Positions 1 through 10,068 of a stretch of DNA of 64,000 bases are shown piece by piece (the first letter of the stretch is position 1; every line of letters starts with the position of its first letter). A model generated the notes under the pieces. It saw nothing but the letters and a program-made list of their open reading frames with translations. It was not told the origin of the DNA and ran no database searches. The translations under genes were made by a program, and so were the position numbers. This DNA comes from Pristionchus mayeri (lineage: Eukaryota; Nematoda; Chromadorea; Rhabditida; Neodiplogasteridae), in the NCBI GenBank assembly GCA_036245805.1, contig BTRK01000004.1:310001-374000 (forward strand), read 5' to 3'.

Positions 1-112
1 CCATGGTTAAGGCAGGACCAATGGTTAAGTTAAGACCCATGAGTAAGGCAGGACCCATGGTTAAGGCATATCCCATGGTTAAGGCAGGACCCATGGTTAA
101 GGTAAGACCCAT

Positions 113-130
113 GGGTTAGGCAGGGCCCAT
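113..130 (+). repeat. gggttagg cassette-start monomer (first of many)
   Basis: gggttaggcagggcccat is 18 bp long and carries overlapping GGGCCC and, with the next bases, CCATGG palindromes. It puts a TAG in the + frame. In the last 14.5 kb it starts every cassette (49437, 49833, 50755, 51835, 52932, 53580, 54502, 54736, 55132, 56054, 57134, 57584, 58070, 58520, 59572, 60076, 61282, 61336, 61930, 62852, 63086, 63482). The gggctagg form is found at 13802, 15846, 34441, 36327, 37049, 37881, 40816 and 41538. Confidence 0.9.
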
Positions 131-328
131 GGTTAAGGCAGGACCTATGGTTAAGGTAAGACCCATGGTTATGGCAGGACCCATGGTTAAGGTAGGACCC
201 ATGGTTATGGCAGGACCCATGGTTAATGCACGACCCACGGTTAAGGCAGGACCCATGGTTAAGGGAGGACCCATAGTTAAGGCAGGACCCATAGTTAAGG
301 CAGGACCTATTGTTAAGGCAGGACCCAT

Positions 329-350
329 GGTTAAGGCAGGCAGGACCCAT
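329..350 (+). repeat. 22-bp phase-shifting monomer, type alpha (39 copies)
   Basis: The block ggcagg is extended to ggcaggcagg, a 4-bp duplication. Other starts: 1000, 5325, 5869, 7174, 8173, 9478, 10809, 11353, 12658, 14576, 15120, 16602, 17146, 17817, 20250, 23753, 27274, 27945, 31448, 31992, 33297, 35183, 37427, 38259, 39672, 41916, 42460, 45015, 45517, 46385, 46749, 46969, 49037, 50391, 54138, 55690, 59208, 62488. Each is followed by a monomer beginning agttaag. Confidence 0.93.
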
Positions 351-674
351 AGTTAAGGGAGGACCCATTGTTAATGCAGGCCCCATGGTTAAGGGAGGAC
401 CCAAAGTTGAGGCAGGGCCCATGGTTAATGCACGACCCACGGTTAAGGCAGGACCCATGGTTAAGGGAGGACCCGTGGTTAAGGCAGGACCCATAGTTAA
501 GGCAGGACCCATAGTTAAGGCAGGACCCATAGTTAAGGCAGGACCCATAGTTAAGGCAGGACCCATTGTTAATGCAGGACCCATGGTTAAGGTAAGACCC
601 ATGGGTTAGGCAGGGCCCATGGTTAAGGCAGGACCTATGGTTAAGGTAAGACCCATGGTTATGGCAGGACCCAT

Positions 675-693
675 GGTTAAGGTTAAGACCCAT
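675..693 (+). repeat. 19-bp monomer, type a (14 copies)
   Basis: ggttaaggttaagacccat, always followed by gagtaagg. Starts: 675, 1346, 6215, 8519, 11699, 17492, 18163, 20596, 24099, 27620, 28291, 32338, 38731, 42968. It can be read as the 18-mer ggttaagttaagacccat plus one g. None occurs after 43 kb. Confidence 0.92.
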
Positions 694-999
694 GAGTAAG
701 GCAGGACCCATGGTTAAGGCACGTCCCATGGTTAAGGCAGGACCCATGGTTAAGGTAAGACCCATGGGTTATGCAGGGCCCATTGTTAAGGCAGGACCTA
801 TGGTTAAGGTAAGACCCATGGTTATGGCAGGACCCATGGTTAAGGTAGGACCCATGGTTAAGGCAGGACCCATGGTTATGGCAGGACCCATGGTTAAGGC
901 AGGACCCATGGTTAATGCAGGACCCACGGTTAAGGCAGGACCCATGGTTAAGGGAGGACCCGTGGTTAAGGCAGGACCCATAGTTAAGGCAGGACCCAT

Positions 1000-1670
1000 G
1001 GTTAAGGCAGGCAGGACCCATAGTTAAGGGAGGACCCATTGTTAATGCAGGCCCCATGGTTAAGGGAGGACCCAAAGTTGAGGCAGGGCCCATGGTTAAT
1101 GCACGACCCACGGTTAAGGCAGGACCCATGGTTAAGGGAGGACCCGTGGTTAAGGCAGGACCCATAGTTAAGGCAGGACCCATAGTTAAGGCAGGACCCA
1201 TAGTTAAGGCAGGACCCATAGTTAAGGCAGGACCCATTGTTAATGCAGGACCCATGGTTAAGGTAAGACCCATGGGTTAGGCAGGGCCCATGGTTAAGGC
1301 AGGACCTATGGTTAAGGTAAGACCCATGGTTATGGCAGGACCCATGGTTAAGGTTAAGACCCATGAGTAAGGCAGGACCCATGGTTAAGGCACGTCCCAT
1401 GGTTAAGGCAGGACCCATGGTTAAGGTAAGACCCATGGGTTATGCAGGGCCCATTGTTAAGGCAGGACCTATGGTTAAGGTAAGACCCATGGTTATGGCA
1501 GGACCCATGGTTAAGGTAGGACCCATGGTTAAGGCAGGACCCATGGTTATGGCAGGACCCATGGTTAAGGCAGGACCCATGGTTAATGCAGGACCCACGG
1601 TTAAGGCAGGACCCATGGTTAAGGGAGGACCCGTGGTTAAGGCAGGACCCATAGTTAAGGCAGGACCCAT
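1000..1670 (+). repeat. 671-bp higher-order unit, second of the pair
   Basis: This copy matches 329-999 through the 22-mer at 1000, the 19-mer at 1346 and the variant series gggttatgc, ggttatgg, ggtagg. After about 1676 it runs into ggtaacaccc monomers instead of another 22-mer, so the right edge of the duplication lies there. Confidence 0.85.
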
Positions 1671-1994
1671 GGTTAAGGTAACACCCATGGTTAATGCAGG
1701 ACCCATGGTTAAGGCAGGACCCATGGTTAAGTTAAGATCCATGAGTAAGGCAGGACCCATGGTTAAGGCAGGACCCATGGTTAAGGCAGGACCCATGGTT
1801 AAGGCAGGACCCATGGTTATGGCAGGACCCATGGTTAAGGCAGGACCCATGGTTAAGGTAAGACCCATGGTTAAGGCACGTCCCATGGTTAAGGTAAGAC
1901 CCATGGTTAAGGCACGTCCAATGGTTAAGGTAAGACCCATGGTTATGGCAGGACCCATAGTTAAGGCAGGACCTATTGTTAAGGCAGGACCCAT

Positions 1995-2016
1995 GGTTAA
2001 GGTAGGCAGGACCCAT
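1995..2016 (+). repeat. 22-bp phase-shifting monomer, type beta (24 copies)
   Basis: As type alpha but with ggtaggcagg. Other starts: 2593, 3173, 3995, 6576, 8880, 12060, 18812, 19410, 19990, 21245, 21843, 22423, 24748, 25346, 25908, 28940, 29538, 30118, 32699, 34585, 39092, 43653, 47801. In the copies examined it closes a cctattgtt series and marks the right edge of the gcacgt/ggtaag section. Confidence 0.92.
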
Positions 2017-2592
2017 AGTTAAGGGAGGACCCATTGTTAATGCAGGACCCATGGTTAAGGGAGGACCCAAAGTTGAGGCAGGGCCCATGGTTAATGCACG
2101 ACCCACGGTTAAGGCAGGACCCATGGTTAAGGGAGGACCCGTGGTTAAGGCAGGACCAATAGTTAAGGCAGGACCCATAGTTAAGGCAGGACCCATGGTT
2201 AAGGTAACACCCATGGTTAATGCAGGACCCATGGTTAAGGCAGGACCCATGGTTAAGGTAACACCCATGGTTAATGCAGGACCCATGGTTAAGGCAGGAC
2301 CCATGGTTAAGTTAAGATCCATGAGTAAGGCAGGACCCATGGTTAAGGCAGGACCCATGGTTAAGGCAGGACCCATGGTTAAGGCAGGACCCATGGTTAT
2401 GGCAGGACCCATGGTTAAGGCAGGACCCATGGTTAAGGTAAGACCCATGGTTAAGGCACGTCCCATGGTTAAGGTAAGACCCATGGTTAAGGCACGTCCC
2501 ATGGTTAAGGTAAGACCCATGGTTATGGCAGGACCCATAGTTAAGGCAGGACCCATAGTTAAGGCAGGACCTATTGTTAAGGCAGGACCCAT
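1995..2592 (+). repeat. 598-bp higher-order unit
   Basis: The unit is one ggtaggcagg-type 22-mer plus 32 regular monomers. Internal order is gggagg/aaagttgagg, acccacgg, cccgtgg, two ggtaacaccc pairs, gatccatgag, then alternating ggtaag and gcacgt monomers, ggttatgg, catagtt and cctattgtt. It differs from the next unit in using a second ggtaacaccc where that one has an extra gatccatgg, and both are in-register swaps. Equivalent units start at 18812, 21245, 24748 and 28940. Confidence 0.88.
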
Positions 2593-3172
2593 GGTTAAGG
2601 TAGGCAGGACCCATAGTTAAGGGAGGACCCATTGTTAATGCAGGACCCATGGTTAAGGGAGGACCCAAAGTTGAGGCAGGGCCCATGGTTAATGCACGAC
2701 CCACGGTTAAGGCAGGACCCATGGTTAAGGGAGGACCCGTGGTTAAGGCAGGACCCATAGTTAAGGCAGGACCCATAGTTAAGGCAGGACCCATGGTTAA
2801 GGTAACACCCATGGTTAATGCAGGACCCATGGTTAAGGCAGGACCCATGGTTAAGTTAAGATCCATGGTTAAGGCAGGACCCATGGTTAAGTTAAGATCC
2901 ATGAGTAAGGCAGGACCCATGGTTAAGGCAGGACCCATGGTTAAGGCAGGACCCATGGTTAAGGCAGGACCCATGGTTATGGCAGGACCCATGGTTAAGG
3001 CAGGACCCATGGTTAAGGTAAGACCCATGGTTAAGGCACGTCCCATGGTTAAGGTAAGACCCATGGTTAAGGCACGTCCCATGGTTAAGGTAAGACCCAT
3101 GGTTATGGCAGGACCCATAGTTAAGGCAGGACCCATAGTTAAGGCAGGACCTATTGTTAAGGCAGGACCCAT
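2593..3172 (+). repeat. 580-bp higher-order unit
   Basis: The unit is one 22-mer plus 31 regular monomers, one monomer shorter than its left neighbour. Equivalents start at 19410, 21843, 25346 (562 bp, one monomer less) and 29538. With the 598-bp unit it forms a short ladder that shares the long gcacgt/ggtaag section. Confidence 0.88.
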
Positions 3173-3994
3173 GGTTAAGGTAGGCAGGACCCATAGTTAA
3201 GGGAGGACCCATTGTTAATGCAGGACCCATGGTTAAGGGAGGACCCAAAGTTGAGGCAGGGCCCATGGTTAATGCAGGACCCTTGGTTAAGGGAGGACCC
3301 AAAGTTGAGGCAGGACCCATGGTTAAGGCAGGCGGGACCCATAGTTAAGGCAGGAACCATTGTTAATGCTGGACCCATGGTTAAGGCAGGACCAATAGTT
3401 AAGGCAGGACCCATAGTTAAGGCAGGACCCATGGTTAAGGTAACACCCATGGTTAATGCAGGACCCATGGTTAAGGCAGGACCCATGGTTGAGGCAGGAC
3501 CCATGGTTAAGGCAGGCGGGACCCATAGTTAAGGCAGGACCCATGGTTAAGGGAGGACCCGTGGTTAAGGCAGGACCCATAGTTAAGGCAGGACCCATAG
3601 TTAAGGCAGGACCCATGGTTAAGGTAACACCCATGGTTAATGCAGGACCCATGGTTAAGGCAGGACCCATGGTTAAGTTAAGATCCATGGTTAAGGCAGG
3701 ACCCATGGTTAAGTTAAGATCCATGAGTAAGGCAGGACCCATGGTTAAGGCAGGACCCATGGTTAAGGCAGGACCCATGGTTAAGGCAGGACCCATGGTT
3801 ATGGCAGGACCCATGGTTAAGGCAGGACCCATGGTTAAGGTAAGACCCATGGTTAAGGCACGTCCCATGGTTAAGGTAAGACCCATGGTTAAGGCACGTC
3901 CCATGGTTAAGGTAAGACCCATGGTTATGGCAGGACCCATAGTTAAGGCAGGACCCATAGTTAAGGCAGGACCTATTGTTAAGGCAGGACCCAT
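3173..3994 (+). repeat. 822-bp expanded unit with three 22-mers
   Basis: The 22-mers at 3173, 3321 and 3505 lie 7 and 9 monomers apart, followed by 26 monomers to 3995. Those at 3321 and 3505 are the ggcgggaccc subtype. The right part (from about 3540) repeats the 580-bp unit at an offset of 822. The section 3397-3530 is found only here among the related blocks: the copies at 16818 and 26946 lack it. It looks like an insertion by unequal exchange specific to this copy. Confidence 0.82.
3321..3342 (+). repeat. 22-bp phase-shifting monomer, type gamma (20 copies)
   Basis: ggcaggcggg, with a CpG. Other starts: 3505, 4143, 4763, 7322, 9626, 10247, 12806, 20138, 22571, 23155, 26056, 26676, 30266, 30886, 33445, 35331, 39820, 44417, 48475. 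Most stand seven monomers after an alpha or beta 22-mer, or four after a delta one. The following monomer is agttaaggcagg, not agttaagggagg as after alpha and beta. Confidence 0.92.
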
Positions 3995-5460
3995 GGTTAA
4001 GGTAGGCAGGACCCATAGTTAAGGGAGGACCCATTGTTAATGCAGGACCCATGGTTAAGGGAGGACCCAAAGTTGAGGCAGGGCCCATGGTTAATGCAGG
4101 ACCCTTGGTTAAGGGAGGACCCAAAGTTGAGGCAGGACCCATGGTTAAGGCAGGCGGGACCCATAGTTAAGGCAGGAACCATTGTTAATGCTGGACCCAT
4201 GGTTAAGGCAGGACCAATGGTTAAGTTAAGACCCATGAGTAAGGCAGGACCCATGGTTAAGGCATATCCCATAGTTAAGGCAGGACCCATAGTTAAGGCA
4301 GGACCCATTGTTAATGCAGGACCCATGGTTAAGGCAGGACCAATGGTTAAGTTAAGACCCATGAGTAAGGCAGGACCCATGGTTAAGGCATATCCCATGG
4401 TTAAGGCAGGACCCATGGTTAAGATAAGACCCATGGTTAAGGCAGGACCCATGGTTAAGGTAAGACCCATGGTTATGGCAGGACCCATGGTTAAGGTAGG
4501 ACCCATGGTTAAGGCATATCCCATGGTTAAGTTAAGATCCATGAGTAAGGCAGGACCCATGGTTAAGGCATATCCCATGGTTAAGGCAGGACCCATGGTT
4601 AAGGAAGGACCCGTGGTTAAGGCAGGACCCATAGTTAAGGCAGGACCTATTGTTAAGGCTGGACCCATGGTTAAGGCAGGCAGAACCCATAGTTAAGGGA
4701 GGACCCATTGTTAATGCAGGACCCATGGTTAAGGGAGGACCCAAAGTTGAGGCAGGACCCATGGTTAAGGCAGGCGGGACCCATAGTTAAGGCAGGACCC
4801 ATTGTTAATGCAGGGCCCATGGTTAATGCACGACCCACGGTTAAGGCAGGACCCATGGTTAATGCACGACCCACGGTTAAGGCAGGACCCATGGTTAAGG
4901 GAGGACCCGTGGTTAAGGCAGGACCCATAGTTAAGGCAGGACCCATGGTTAAGGTAACACCCATGGTTAATGCAGGACCCATGGTTAAGGCAGGACCCAT
5001 GGTTAAGTTAAGATTCATGAGTAAGGCAGGACCCACGGTTAAGTTAAGATCCATGAGTAAGGCAGGACCCATGGTTAAGGCAGGACCCATGGTTAAGGCA
5101 GGACCCATGGTTAAGGCAGGACCCATGGTTATGGCAGGACCCATGGTTAAGGCAGGACCCATGGTTAAGGTAAGACCCATGGTTAAGGCACGTCCCATGG
5201 TTAAGGTAAGACCCATGGTTAAGGCACGTCCCATGGTTAAGGTAAGACCCATGGTTATGGCAGGACCCATAGTTAAGGCAGGACCCATAGTTAAGGCAGG
5301 ACCTATTGTTAAGGCAGGACCCATGGTTAAGGCAGGCAGGACCCATAGTTAAGGGAGGACCCATTGTTAATGCAGGACCCATGGTTAAGGGAGGACCCAA
5401 AGTTGAGGCAGGGCCCATGGTTAATGCACGACCCACGGTTAAGGCAGGACCCGTGGTTAA
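3995..5460 (+). repeat. Block with 22-mers at 3995, 4143, 4669, 4763 and 5325
   Basis: Intervals are 7, 28, 4 and 30 monomers. The 28-monomer stretch carries the gcatatccc and gataagaccc variants and ends at a gcagaaccc-type 22-mer (4669). The part after 4763 carries a doubled acccacgg series, gattcatgag and the gcacgt/ggtaag section. The 4669-4763-5325 triplet recurs at 10153, 30792 and 48381, and with 32 instead of 30 monomers at 44323. The 28-4 spacing also recurs at 26056-26676. Confidence 0.85.
4669..4690 (+). repeat. 22-bp phase-shifting monomer, type delta (7 copies)
   Basis: ggcaggcaga followed by accc. Other starts: 10153, 23097, 26582, 30792, 44323, 48381. It is preceded by gctggaccc and the ggaagg/cccgtgg series in every copy checked. 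Confidence 0.9.
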
Positions 5461-7764
5461 GGCAGGACCCATAGTTAAGGCAGGACCCATAGTTAAGGCA
5501 GGACCCATAGTTAAGGCAGGACCCATTGTTAATGCAGGACCCATGGTTAAGGCAGGACCAATGGTTAAGTTAAGACCCATGAGTAAGGCAGGACCCATGG
5601 TTAAGGCATATCCCATGGTTAAGGCAGGACCCATGGTTAAGGTAAGACCCATGGGTTAGGCAGGGCCCATGGTTAAGGCAGGACCTATGGTTAAGGTAAG
5701 ACCCATGGTTATGGCAGGACCCATGGTTAAGGTAGGACCCATGGTTATGGCAGGACCCATGGTTAATGCACGACCCACGGTTAAGGCAGGACCCATGGTT
5801 AAGGGAGGACCCATAGTTAAGGCAGGACCCATAGTTAAGGCAGGACCTATTGTTAAGGCAGGACCCATGGTTAAGGCAGGCAGGACCCATAGTTAAGGGA
5901 GGACCCATTGTTAATGCAGGCCCCATGGTTAAGGGAGGACCCAAAGTTGAGGCAGGGCCCATGGTTAATGCACGACCCACGGTTAAGGCAGGACCCATGG
6001 TTAAGGGAGGACCCGTGGTTAAGGCAGGACCCATAGTTAAGGCAGGACCCATAGTTAAGGCAGGACCCATAGTTAAGGCAGGACCCATAGTTAAGGCAGG
6101 ACCCATTGTTAATGCAGGACCCATGGTTAAGGTAAGACCCATGGGTTAGGCAGGGCCCATGGTTAAGGCAGGACCTATGGTTAAGGTAAGACCCATGGTT
6201 ATGGCACGACCCATGGTTAAGGTTAAGACCCATGAGTAAGGCAGGACCCATGGTTAAGGCACGTCCCATGGTTAAGGCAGGACCCATGGTTAAGGTAAGA
6301 CCCATGGGTTATGCAGGGCCCATTGTTAAGGCAGGACCTATGGTTAAGGTAAGACCCATGGTTATGGCAGGACCCATGGTTATGGCAGGACCCATGGTTA
6401 AGGCAGGACCCATGGTTAAGGTAAGACCCATGGTTAAGGCACGTCCCATGGTTAAGGTAAGACCCATGGTTAAGGCACGTCCCATGGTTAAGGTAAGACC
6501 CATGGTTATGGCAGGACCCATAGTTAAGGCAGGACCCATAGTTAAGGCAGGACCTATTGTTAAGGCAGGACCCATGGTTAAGGTAGGCAGGACCCATAGT
6601 TAAGGGAGGACCCATTGTTAATGCAGGACCCATGGTTAAGGGAGGACCCAAAGTTGAGGCAGGGCCCATGGTTAATGCACGACCCACGGTTAAGGCAGGA
6701 CCCATGGTTAAGGGAGGACCCGTGGTTAAGGCAGGACCCATAGTTAAGGCAGGACCCATAGTTAAGGCAGGACCCATAGTTAAGGCAGGACCCATGGTTA
6801 AGGTAACACCCATGGTTAATGCAGGACCCATGGTTAAGGCAGGACCCATGGTTAAGTTAAGATCCATGAGTAAGGCAGGACCCATGGTTAAGTTAAGATC
6901 CATGAGTAAGGCAGGACCCATGGTTAAGGCAGGACCCATGGTTAAGGCAGGACCCATGGTTAAGGCAGGACCCATGGTTATGGCAGGACCCATGGTTAAG
7001 GCAGGACCCATGGTTAAGGTAAGACCCATGGTTAAGGCACGTCCCATGGTTAAGGTAAGACCCATGGTTAAGGCACGTCCCATGGTTAAGGTAAGACCCA
7101 TGGTTATGGCAGGACCCATAGTTAAGGCAGGACCCATAGTTAAGGCAGGACCTATTGTTAAGGCAGGACCCATGGTTAAGGCAGGCAGGACCCATAGTTA
7201 AGGGAGGACCCATTGTTAATGCAGGACCCATGGTTAAGGGAGGACCCAAAGTTGAGGCAGGGCCCATGGTTAATGCAGGACCCTTGGTTAAGGGAGGACC
7301 CAAAGTTGAGGCAGGACCCATGGTTAAGGCAGGCGGGACCCATAGTTAAGGCAGGAACCATTGTTAATGCTGGACCCATGGTTAAGGCAGGACCAATGGT
7401 TAAGTTAAGACCCATGAGTAAGGCAGGACCCATGGTTAAGGCATATCCCATGGTTAAGGCAGGACCCATTGTTAATGCAGGACCCATTGTTAATGCAGGA
7501 CCCATGGTTAAGGCAGGACCAATGGTTAAGTTAAGACCCATGAGTAAGGCAGGACCCATGGTTAAGGCATATCCCATGGTTAAGGCAGGACCCATGGTTA
7601 AGATAAGACCCATGGTTAAGGCAGGACCCATGGTTAAGGTAAGACCCATGGGTTATGGCAGGACCCATGGTTAAGGTAGGACCCATGGTTAAGGCATATC
7701 CCATGGTTAAGTTAAGATCCATGAGTAAGGCAGGACCCATGGTTAAGGCATATCCCATGGTTAA
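5461..7764 (+). repeat. 2,304-bp tandem duplication, copy 1
   Basis: Off-length monomers at 5869, 6215, 6576, 7174, 7322 and 7650 are each repeated at +2,304. Intervals are 18, 19, 32, 7 and 17 monomers. One base difference was noticed: gcacgaccc here (c at 6207) versus gcaggaccc at 8511. The left edge is near 5461, where catagtt monomers begin. The junction with copy 2 is near 7765, inside a consensus monomer. Confidence 0.9.
7650..7668 (+). repeat. 19-bp monomer, type b (2 copies)
   Basis: gggttatggcaggacccat at 7650 and 9954 only, once in each copy of the 2,304-bp duplication. It looks like a fusion of the gggtta start with a ggttatggcagg monomer. Confidence 0.9.
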
Positions 7765-10068
7765 GGCAGGACCCATAGTTAAGGCAGGACCCATAGTTAA
7801 GGCAGGACCCATAGTTAAGGCAGGACCCATTGTTAATGCAGGACCCATGGTTAAGGCAGGACCAATGGTTAAGTTAAGACCCATGAGTAAGGCAGGACCC
7901 ATGGTTAAGGCATATCCCATGGTTAAGGCAGGACCCATGGTTAAGGTAAGACCCATGGGTTAGGCAGGGCCCATGGTTAAGGCAGGACCTATGGTTAAGG
8001 TAAGACCCATGGTTATGGCAGGACCCATGGTTAAGGTAGGACCCATGGTTATGGCAGGACCCATGGTTAATGCACGACCCACGGTTAAGGCAGGACCCAT
8101 GGTTAAGGGAGGACCCATAGTTAAGGCAGGACCCATAGTTAAGGCAGGACCTATTGTTAAGGCAGGACCCATGGTTAAGGCAGGCAGGACCCATAGTTAA
8201 GGGAGGACCCATTGTTAATGCAGGCCCCATGGTTAAGGGAGGACCCAAAGTTGAGGCAGGGCCCATGGTTAATGCACGACCCACGGTTAAGGCAGGACCC
8301 ATGGTTAAGGGAGGACCCGTGGTTAAGGCAGGACCCATAGTTAAGGCAGGACCCATAGTTAAGGCAGGACCCATAGTTAAGGCAGGACCCATAGTTAAGG
8401 CAGGACCCATTGTTAATGCAGGACCCATGGTTAAGGTAAGACCCATGGGTTAGGCAGGGCCCATGGTTAAGGCAGGACCTATGGTTAAGGTAAGACCCAT
8501 GGTTATGGCAGGACCCATGGTTAAGGTTAAGACCCATGAGTAAGGCAGGACCCATGGTTAAGGCACGTCCCATGGTTAAGGCAGGACCCATGGTTAAGGT
8601 AAGACCCATGGGTTATGCAGGGCCCATTGTTAAGGCAGGACCTATGGTTAAGGTAAGACCCATGGTTATGGCAGGACCCATGGTTATGGCAGGACCCATG
8701 GTTAAGGCAGGACCCATGGTTAAGGTAAGACCCATGGTTAAGGCACGTCCCATGGTTAAGGTAAGACCCATGGTTAAGGCACGTCCCATGGTTAAGGTAA
8801 GACCCATGGTTATGGCAGGACCCATAGTTAAGGCAGGACCCATAGTTAAGGCAGGACCTATTGTTAAGGCAGGACCCATGGTTAAGGTAGGCAGGACCCA
8901 TAGTTAAGGGAGGACCCATTGTTAATGCAGGACCCATGGTTAAGGGAGGACCCAAAGTTGAGGCAGGGCCCATGGTTAATGCACGACCCACGGTTAAGGC
9001 AGGACCCATGGTTAAGGGAGGACCCGTGGTTAAGGCAGGACCCATAGTTAAGGCAGGACCCATAGTTAAGGCAGGACCCATAGTTAAGGCAGGACCCATG
9101 GTTAAGGTAACACCCATGGTTAATGCAGGACCCATGGTTAAGGCAGGACCCATGGTTAAGTTAAGATCCATGAGTAAGGCAGGACCCATGGTTAAGTTAA
9201 GATCCATGAGTAAGGCAGGACCCATGGTTAAGGCAGGACCCATGGTTAAGGCAGGACCCATGGTTAAGGCAGGACCCATGGTTATGGCAGGACCCATGGT
9301 TAAGGCAGGACCCATGGTTAAGGTAAGACCCATGGTTAAGGCACGTCCCATGGTTAAGGTAAGACCCATGGTTAAGGCACGTCCCATGGTTAAGGTAAGA
9401 CCCATGGTTATGGCAGGACCCATAGTTAAGGCAGGACCCATAGTTAAGGCAGGACCTATTGTTAAGGCAGGACCCATGGTTAAGGCAGGCAGGACCCATA
9501 GTTAAGGGAGGACCCATTGTTAATGCAGGACCCATGGTTAAGGGAGGACCCAAAGTTGAGGCAGGGCCCATGGTTAATGCAGGACCCTTGGTTAAGGGAG
9601 GACCCAAAGTTGAGGCAGGACCCATGGTTAAGGCAGGCGGGACCCATAGTTAAGGCAGGAACCATTGTTAATGCTGGACCCATGGTTAAGGCAGGACCAA
9701 TGGTTAAGTTAAGACCCATGAGTAAGGCAGGACCCATGGTTAAGGCATATCCCATGGTTAAGGCAGGACCCATTGTTAATGCAGGACCCATTGTTAATGC
9801 AGGACCCATGGTTAAGGCAGGACCAATGGTTAAGTTAAGACCCATGAGTAAGGCAGGACCCATGGTTAAGGCATATCCCATGGTTAAGGCAGGACCCATG
9901 GTTAAGATAAGACCCATGGTTAAGGCAGGACCCATGGTTAAGGTAAGACCCATGGGTTATGGCAGGACCCATGGTTAAGGTAGGACCCATGGTTAAGGCA
10001 TATCCCATGGTTAAGTTAAGATCCATGAGTAAGGCAGGACCCATGGTTAAGGCATATCCCATGGTTAA
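7765..10068 (+). repeat. 2,304-bp tandem duplication, copy 2
   Basis: This copy follows copy 1 directly, with landmarks at 8173, 8519, 8880, 9478, 9626 and 9954. Both copies share the rare 19-mer gggttatggcaggacccat (7650 and 9954), which is found nowhere else in the window, so it arose before this duplication. Right of about 10079 the sequence switches to ggaagg and cccgtgg monomers. Confidence 0.9.

Larger units (their letters stand above)
329..999 (+). repeat. 671-bp higher-order unit, first of a tandem pair
   Basis: The unit is one 22-mer (329), 18 regular monomers, one 19-mer (675) and 17 regular monomers: 22+324+19+306 = 671. It is followed directly by a second copy at 1000. The same pair occurs at 17146/17817 and 27274/27945. 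Around 23753 and 20250 only one unit is present, so copy number of this unit varies between otherwise matching blocks. That is the signature expected of unequal exchange. Confidence 0.9.
1..3396 (+). repeat. Higher-order block, copy 1 (copies at 16818 and 26946)
   Basis: This block recurs at +16,817 (16818-20213) and +26,945 (26946-30341). The off-length monomers at 329, 675, 1000, 1346, 1995, 2593 and 3173 all have partners at exactly those offsets. Intervals in monomers are 18, 17, 18, 35, 32, 31, then 7. Against copy 2 the only difference I found is gcagga here versus gctaga at 18424. The match to copy 2 stops at 3397, where this copy has ccaatagtt and the others have ccaatggtt. This copy carries the consensus state at the gcagga marker, so it is either outside the later expansion or was reconverted. 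Confidence 0.9.

Noticed and set aside
60..80. gcatatccc as a TATA-like promoter element
   Set aside because: It is a recurrent point variant of the monomer with no associated gene or conserved downstream start. Nothing separates it from the other variants.
113..130. Telomere-like motifs: gggttagg (vertebrate type), ttaggc (nematode type), ggttatgg (Allium-like)
   Set aside because: These are 6-8-base matches inside single variants of the 18-mer, not runs of a telomeric unit. Ordered heterogeneity and HOR structure are unlike telomerase products.
3321..3342. CENP-B box
   Set aside because: The ggcggg variant resembles part of the CGGG half, but the required TTCG half was not seen in any monomer type.
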